Source: UBA10364 sp049611965
Lineage (GTDB): Bacteria > Bacteroidota > Bacteroidia > Flavobacteriales > Schleiferiaceae
Assembly: GCA_049611965.1 (NCBI GenBank)
Contig: JBMZBC010000025.1
Coordinates: 1-28,842 of the forward strand
Length of the DNA stretch: 28,842 nucleotides
Reading direction: 5' to 3'
Positions 24,217 to 28,842 of the stretch are shown here, in pieces (the first letter of the stretch is position 1; each line of letters begins with the position of its first letter). The translations under genes were made by a program, and so were the position numbers. The notes under the pieces were generated by a model, which saw only the letters and a list, made by a program, of their open reading frames with translations, was not told where the DNA came from and did not search any database.

Positions 24217-25223
24217 TACGCTTTGGCGCGAAGTTCTAAGAAAGTGCCGCGAACAAGAAGGGTAAATACCACGAGGATAAAGACAGCGAAGCCAACAGCA
24301 AGGATGAGTACGCTGCGCTTTGGATACGTCTTGCGTTCAGCAGCACGTGCTTCATCTACTTTGAAGGTGGCAGGAAGGTTTTGATTCACATCCACCTTGG
24401 CCTGGTCAAATTTCGTCTTCAGCTTTACCTCCTCCTCTTTGAGCAATTGAAGCTCATCGCGAATAGCGACATATTTACCGCCGTATTTCGCCAAGGTATC
24501 AAGGCGACGCTCGAGCTGCTTAATGCGAGATTGAGAAGCCCCGGCTGCCAATGCAATAGCGTACTGCTCATTGAAGACCGCACTTTGGCTTTCGTAATCG
24601 TGCACCCCTTTAAAGCGAAGTTCAGTGATCTTATCTTCCATAGTCTGAATCTCGCCTTGAAGACTACGGTATTCGTTTTCTACAATCTGAAGTCCCATCT
24701 GAGCACGGTTCTTTGCGACACGTCGCTTCACTTTATCTACGAGCTTATAGATGTAATTGGCGATATCCGCTGCAATTTGAGGATCGGTATCAAGTACATT
24801 GATTTCTACGGACATGAATTGGGTACGGTTGAACTCAATTTTATTTTCGTACTCTTTGAAAAGCTTCGTACGCGGATAATCAGAAGCTGTATCAATGTCA
24901 TAGTGGTTCATCAGATCGAATTTGGCAATGACACTGTCGCGTATTTCACCAGAACTCAGGATTTGCAAAAGCTGTTCGGCTTGTTGCTCATCGCCGTATT
25001 CGAAGATATCCTCATCACCGTACCCGTTGGTCTGCGGAAGGAGGGCCTTCGAAACAGAATTCGTGGTAGACGGGAAGAGAATCACCTGAGATTCGAAAAG
25101 CGGCTTAATGAAGGTAGGTCCGCTGAAAACCACAGCGACCACCATGGACAGGAACGGAATGACCACCAATGGCTTCCAATTCTTGTAGACAAACGAGATC
25201 AAATTTGAGCTGCTGTATTCCAT
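24216..25223 (-). CDS. Wzz-type polysaccharide chain-length determinant
   Basis: 335 residues: short cytoplasmic N-terminus, a first membrane span (about 17-37, PLVVIPFLSMVVAVVF), a periplasmic domain starting with the Wzz-like FESQVILFPST, long helical coiled-coil stretches (about 165-290, rich in Glu, Lys, Arg and Leu), and a C-terminal span (about 304-325). This is the plan of Wzz/GNVR polysaccharide co-polymerases, which set chain length. No C-terminal tyrosine kinase is fused. It starts 7 bases after the sulfotransferase gene and overlaps the ligase/polymerase gene by one base. Confidence 0.87.
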   Translation of the reverse strand: MEYSSSNLISFVYKNWKPLVVIPFLSMVVAVVFSGPTFIKPLFESQVILFPSTTNSVSKALLPQTNGYGDEDIFEYGDEQQAEQLLQILSSGEIRDSVIAKFDLMNHYDIDTASDYPRTKLFKEYENKIEFNRTQFMSVEINVLDTDPQIAADIANYIYKLVDKVKRRVAKNRAQMGLQIVENEYRSLQGEIQTMEDKITELRFKGVHDYESQSAVFNEQYAIALAAGASQSRIKQLERRLDTLAKYGGKYVAIRDELQLLKEEEVKLKTKFDQAKVDVNQNLPATFKVDEARAAERKTYPKRSVLILAVGFAVFILVVFTLLVRGTFLELRAKA

Positions 25224-25230
25224 ATTATAT

Positions 25231-26151
25231 TTATTTCCAGTGTGTTAAATCCTTTTCAAGAAGTTTTTCTAATGCTTCAATGGACGGTGCAAAATAACGA
25301 AGTAAAAACGAGCGAGCCGCCTCTTCCATGCCTTCAGGCTTAGCTAAGACGATATTTTTTACGCTCGCCTTGATTTTTTCCGGTAAAACGGAAGCTACTG
25401 CGGGGCCAATTCCACCCAGCACCTTGCCCACCGCCTTGTTCTTAGGAACCTCAGCACCGTGTTTCTCTTCGGCCAAAGGTTTCAATTCCTCTGTCAAGCC
25501 TAGAAACTTCGAAATGCCTTGCAGGGTCGCTGCTTGCTCTGCCAACAATTCATCTTGCCAAACCACGTGAATGTTATCCTTTGAAAAATGTTGGAACCAG
25601 CGCTCCAATTGCGGCGCATATATGCCCAATTCCAAATAACATTCGTCCCAGCCCCATCGTGCCTTTTCCAAGGTTTCTTCCGCCTTGATGGCGTCCAAAA
25701 ACGAGCGCTGTTCTTTGCCGTATTTCCTCGCCATATTATAATGACTGTAGGCCCTAGTCGATGGATTGCGCAGACTCACAATGATCTTCGCTTCAGAGTT
25801 GTAGTCGGCAATATTTACCGCGGCGTTCACTGAAGGAAGGTAAGCTGTTGAAGCGTCCAGAATGTAGGTGGCCTCCCCGGCCCCTGCAACCAGTCGGTCA
25901 TAGTTTTCACGTCCTTGGACAAAGGCCATGTGACGTTGGTCCAATGCATCTGCCTTAAAATATTGCGCTTCGTCCCAACGCAACATTTTTTGGTAACTCG
26001 CAGAGAAACCTTCTGCATAGATATCGTCGCAAAAATGGCCCGGTTCTTTGATCGCCAGAGGACTGATTTCTGAATGATTTCCCAGCATCTCTGCTAAGGC
26101 GGTGGTTCCTGCCTTTGCCGCACCAATGAGAAAGAGGTTGGTCTTAGTCAT
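25231..26151 (-). CDS. PAPS-dependent sulfotransferase
   Basis: 306 residues of the Sulfotransfer_1 type. The N-terminal 5'-phosphosulfate-binding loop GAAKAGTT (10-17) includes Lys13, and the 3'-phosphate-binding motif VSLRNPSTRAYSHYNMA (125-141) carries R128 and S136; both are intact. It transfers sulfate from PAPS to a hydroxyl or amine, here most likely on a sugar, given the flippase upstream and polymerase genes downstream. Closest in style to the heparan/NodH-like branch of carbohydrate sulfotransferases. The start overlaps the flippase stop by 8 bases. No cysteine/PAPS-synthesis genes are in the window. Confidence 0.9.
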   Translation of the reverse strand: MTKTNLFLIGAAKAGTTALAEMLGNHSEISPLAIKEPGHFCDDIYAEGFSASYQKMLRWDEAQYFKADALDQRHMAFVQGRENYDRLVAGAGEATYILDASTAYLPSVNAAVNIADYNSEAKIIVSLRNPSTRAYSHYNMARKYGKEQRSFLDAIKAEETLEKARWGWDECYLELGIYAPQLERWFQHFSKDNIHVVWQDELLAEQAATLQGISKFLGLTEELKPLAEEKHGAEVPKNKAVGKVLGGIGPAVASVLPEKIKASVKNIVLAKPEGMEEAARSFLLRYFAPSIEALEKLLEKDLTHWK

Positions 26152-27475
26152 GGCGGCGAATTTTAGTCAAAAAAGGAACAGCGATGACCCCGTGGTATTT
26201 GTAGACCAGGTAGGCCGCCCAAATGTTCCAACCCATCATGGTCGCCGTAGTCGCTACTGCCGCGCCGAGTGGGCCGTAAAGCGGAATGAGCACAAGGTTA
26301 AAAACGATGTTGAGCACCGCGATAATAAGCATGGTGTTTCGCGCACTTTTCTCGTACCCCGTCATGTTGAGAATGTTCAACACGGGCCCTGCAAAGGCGT
26401 TGGTGAGTTGCCCCACTGCGAGAAGTACAAGCCATGGGTAGGCTGTACTCGCCTCTTCCACCCCAAAGAGCTGAATGAGGAAAGGGCCGAGAATGAGGAT
26501 GCCAAGGAAAATTGGACCCGCAGTAATCAGATTCAACTGTGCCACCTTGTGGGCCAATTCATGCAAACGCTCCCGCTGCGTGCTCATGGCACTGACCATC
26601 GGCGCTACTACCGTGTTTAAGGCAAACTGAGCGAAGGTGATGAGTGTGGCAATCTTGAAGACGATACGGTACATACCTACACTATCTTCTGGCAAATAAT
26701 ACCCCAGCATGAGGGTATCTGACCAACTGATGACCAAAAAGAGTGAAGATGAAATGAGCATAGGCGTTCCCAAGCTGTAGAGCTGTCCCCTCCAACCAGA
26801 AGTCTCCGCTTGCTGCCCAGTAGTCAGGTTCAAGATGTACACCGTGGTCCACAAAAAGAATAGGGCGGAGATGCCCAAGAGTAAGAACAATGAGGTTTGT
26901 GCTGCGGCGGCCGCTGTGTAAGCTTCGGGGAAAGGGATGAATGCTATCAGCGCGCCGACGAAGACGTACACCGTCCCGTGCTGGTTCAGAGAAAAAAGAA
27001 GGCTCTTGCCCATGGCGCGGAACACCTCAGCATTGAGGAGCATGAGGGTAAACGGGATGATGGCAAAGGCGGCGGTTGCAATTACCTTGGTGGGTGTGTT
27101 TTGGAAGAAGAGGTCGGTTAAGAATTGGGCCCCGAAAAAAACAGCAATACTACAACAGATAGAGAGCAAGAAGACGCGGGAAAGTACCGCGAGGTAGAGG
27201 GCTCGACTGGCCAGGTTTGCCTCCTTATCTCGGGCCATTTCACGGACCAAGACTGTATCTAGACCCCAACGACTCACAGTGGAGCCAATTAGTACAACGG
27301 TGAAGGCCACCTCATAAATACCTACGGAGAGCTCGCCTCCGACTCTGGATAAGCTGAAAAGAAGAACATAACCGCCCAAAGCTCCAATGACTTTAAACAG
27401 GAGCACAACGGCACCGCCCTTGGCAAGGGTTGCACCGATGGGGTTTTGTATGAATTGGTTGATCCTACTTCGCAT
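26144..27475 (-). CDS. Oligosaccharide flippase (Wzx-like, MOP superfamily)
   Basis: 443 residues with about 12-14 predicted membrane spans and the repeating two-half pattern of polysaccharide transporters; ARAMGKS-like EVFRAMGKSLLF and the early GGAVVLLFKVIGALGGYVLLF fit the family. It is predicted to flip lipid-linked repeat units across the inner membrane for the polymerase two genes downstream. It is first in the four-gene operon and divergent from a glycosyltransferase gene across 82 bases. An imperfect -7-like TATATTCG lies in that gap on this strand. Confidence 0.9.
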   Translation of the reverse strand: MRSRINQFIQNPIGATLAKGGAVVLLFKVIGALGGYVLLFSLSRVGGELSVGIYEVAFTVVLIGSTVSRWGLDTVLVREMARDKEANLASRALYLAVLSRVFLLSICCSIAVFFGAQFLTDLFFQNTPTKVIATAAFAIIPFTLMLLNAEVFRAMGKSLLFSLNQHGTVYVFVGALIAFIPFPEAYTAAAAAQTSLFLLLGISALFFLWTTVYILNLTTGQQAETSGWRGQLYSLGTPMLISSSLFLVISWSDTLMLGYYLPEDSVGMYRIVFKIATLITFAQFALNTVVAPMVSAMSTQRERLHELAHKVAQLNLITAGPIFLGILILGPFLIQLFGVEEASTAYPWLVLLAVGQLTNAFAGPVLNILNMTGYEKSARNTMLIIAVLNIVFNLVLIPLYGPLGAAVATTATMMGWNIWAAYLVYKYHGVIAVPFLTKIRRHD

Positions 27476-27545
27476 GGTTTTGTGCCAATTAAGCGCTTAT
27501 GGCGGCGAATATACCGCTTTACTAACGCGCAAGAGTTGGCTTTTG

Positions 27546-27553
27546 TACATTTG
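27546..27553 (+). promoter_or_regulatory. Bacteroidota -7 promoter element for the glycosyltransferase gene
   Basis: TACATTTG matches TAnnTTTG exactly and ends 4 bases before the ATG at 27558, so the transcript would begin at or beside the start codon (leaderless). No -33 TTG is clear at the usual spacing. Confidence 0.45.
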
Positions 27554-27557
27554 AAGC

Positions 27558-28640
27558 ATGAAAATCGCCGTGAACGCTCGTTGGTTACTGCCCGGAAAAT
27601 TAGAGGGTACTGGGGTCTACACCCTTCGAATGCTCGAGCAGATCATTCCGGCTTTTCCGCAGCACGAGTTTCATTTACTCTTAGACCGTCAGGTTGACAC
27701 GGGCCGATTAGGCCTTGATTTCCCCAACCTCTCCTACCACGTGGTTTCACCTCCAGCCCGCCACCCATGGCTTTGGGCGATGTGGAACAATTGGGCCGTT
27801 CCGCAAATGTTGAAGCGGCTAAAGGTAGATTTGTACTGGTCGCCCGACGGACTGCCCGCAAAGACCAACGTCAGACAGTGGCTCACCATTCACGACCTCA
27901 ACTTTGAGCACCATCCGAAGTGGGTACCAGCACCGGTGGCGAAATATTATCGTAAGAACATCAAAAGAGGTGCTGAAGTAGCCCAAAAGGTCTTCACGGT
28001 GAGTCAATGGAGCAAGGATGATTTGAAAGCGACCTACGGGGTGCCGGAAGAAAAAATTTCGGTGACTTACAATGCCCCGCAACACAAATTTTCACCCGGT
28101 ACTTCCAACAATGTAGTTTCATATTTCTGTGCAGTAGGCGCATTGACCCCGCGTAAAAATTTGAAAACGCTGCTTTTGGCTTTTGACAAATGGTGTTCTA
28201 CTAACAAGGAAGATTCAATCAACCTTCGGGTGGCAGGCGAACCACATTTTAGCGACCCTGAATTAAAAAGCGTAGTGAGTGGTTTGAAACATCCGGATCG
28301 CGTTGAATGGATGGGTCGATTAAATGATGGTGAGCTGGAAGAATTGTACCGCGGCGCCATCGCCTATTGTATGCCAAGCGCTATGGAAGGGTTCGGCATT
28401 CCGCTAGTGGAAGCTATGCAGTGCGGCACACCTGTTATTGCGTCGGATAACAGTGCTATAAAGGAAGTGGTTGCCGATAAAGGTTTATTAGTTCCGACCT
28501 ACGATGTCGCTGCCTGGGCCGCTGCCTTGGAGCGTATGAGACAAGAGCGTGCGCATTGGAGTGCATTGGCGCTGGAGCGCGGAAAAGATTTTGACTGGGC
28601 CTCGAGCGCCCAGCCATGGATTGATGCGTTGAAGGGATGA
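27558..28640 (+). CDS. Glycosyltransferase, GT4 type (GT-B fold)
   Basis: 360 residues with the two-domain GT-B plan: N-terminal acceptor half (NARWLLPGKLEGTGVYTLRML), then the donor half with GALTPRKNLKTLLLAF (about 195-209), RVAGEP and the E-x7-E signature EGFGIPLVE (E277-E285) that binds the donor nucleotide sugar. It adds a sugar from an NDP-sugar, probably in synthesis of the polysaccharide handled by the divergent operon; the sugar is not predictable. It overlaps rnhB by 4 bases (ATGA). Confidence 0.93.
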   Translation: MKIAVNARWLLPGKLEGTGVYTLRMLEQIIPAFPQHEFHLLLDRQVDTGRLGLDFPNLSYHVVSPPARHPWLWAMWNNWAVPQMLKRLKVDLYWSPDGLPAKTNVRQWLTIHDLNFEHHPKWVPAPVAKYYRKNIKRGAEVAQKVFTVSQWSKDDLKATYGVPEEKISVTYNAPQHKFSPGTSNNVVSYFCAVGALTPRKNLKTLLLAFDKWCSTNKEDSINLRVAGEPHFSDPELKSVVSGLKHPDRVEWMGRLNDGELEELYRGAIAYCMPSAMEGFGIPLVEAMQCGTPVIASDNSAIKEVVADKGLLVPTYDVAAWAAALERMRQERAHWSALALERGKDFDWASSAQPWIDALKG

Positions 28641-28842
28641 AATTACAACACCATATAGACGCGTCGTTTGAGGCGGGTACAGACGAGGCTGGGCGCGGAT
28701 GTCTCAGTGGACCTGTGACGGCTGCTGCAGTTATATTACCGAAGGACTTCCACCATCCCATATTGAATGATTCAAAGCAATTAACCGAAAAACAGCGGTA
28801 CATGCTGCGTCCCATCATTGAAAAGGAAGCTATTGCTTGGGC
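28637..28842 (+). CDS. rnhB: Ribonuclease HII, N-terminal part (cut by window edge)
   Basis: 68 full codons are visible. GTDEAGRG carries the first two catalytic acids, D16 and E17, followed by SGPVTAAAVILP and NDSKQLTEKQR, all signatures of RNase HII, which removes ribonucleotides misincorporated in DNA. The rest of the active site lies beyond the window. The ATG overlaps the glycosyltransferase stop by 4 bases, so translation may be coupled although the functions are unrelated. Confidence 0.95.
   Translation, partial: MKLQHHIDASFEAGTDEAGRGCLSGPVTAAAVILPKDFHHPILNDSKQLTEKQRYMLRPIIEKEAIAW

Noticed and set aside
24381..25208. 275-codon plus-strand open frame opposite the Wzz gene.
   Set aside because: It is antisense to a well-supported gene, and its product has no recognisable domains; long open frames opposite coding sequence are common.

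Overview
The window is a densely packed, roughly mid-GC chromosomal segment of a Bacteroidota bacterium, most probably a free-living (marine-type) member of the Flavobacteriales. The evidence is: a SusC/SusD outer-membrane pair; the fused LpxC-FabZ enzyme; PorX, the regulator of the type IX secretion system (T9SS); the Bacteroidota form of alanine dehydrogenase; and repeated exact matches to the Bacteroidota -7 promoter element TAnnTTTG just upstream of genes. No mobile element, CRISPR array, rRNA or tRNA was recognised, and no stretch longer than 300 bases lacks a gene.

Layout. (1) 1-1487, minus: a LytS-type sensor histidine kinase cut by the window edge, divergent from a LysR regulator gene (1626-2522) that is followed by an FKBP-like lipoprotein gene. 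A 22-bp AT-rich palindrome lies in the divergent gap. (2) 3062-5034, plus: two overlapping genes for cell-envelope proteins; the second has a helix-hairpin-helix-like N-terminus. (3) 5026-7264, minus: aroB-aroA of the shikimate pathway, divergent from a monofunctional proline dehydrogenase gene (7318-8481). (4) 8478-12060, minus: porX-tsaE-ald-small membrane protein, with overlapping reading frames between the first three. (5) 12151-17714, plus: an HD-domain phosphohydrolase, then lpxD, lpxC-fabZ and lpxA (the first steps of lipid A synthesis), an unusual stand-alone ABC ATPase, and efp with a clear terminator. (6) 17765-18100, minus: a small tail-anchored protein lying between two terminators. 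(7) 18173-22549, minus: susC-susD with a strong terminator and no polysaccharide-degrading enzymes nearby. (8) 22777-27475, minus: a surface polysaccharide export and polymerisation operon (flippase, sulfotransferase, chain-length regulator, O-antigen-ligase/polymerase). It is divergent from a family 4-type glycosyltransferase gene that overlaps the start of rnhB (RNase HII), which is cut by the right edge.

Functionally the window is mainly about the cell envelope: lipid A, a probably sulfated polysaccharide, a TonB-dependent importer and the T9SS regulator. Central metabolism genes (shikimate, proline, alanine) and translation-support genes (tsaE, efp) are interleaved. Most of this is conserved Bacteroidota core genome. 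I found no convincing new multi-gene system. The more unusual items are catalytic-residue substitutions in the alanine dehydrogenase, the FKBP-like lipoprotein and the ABC ATPase; a SusC without its usual N-terminal domain; two predicted leaderless genes; and the kinase/LysR divergent palindrome.
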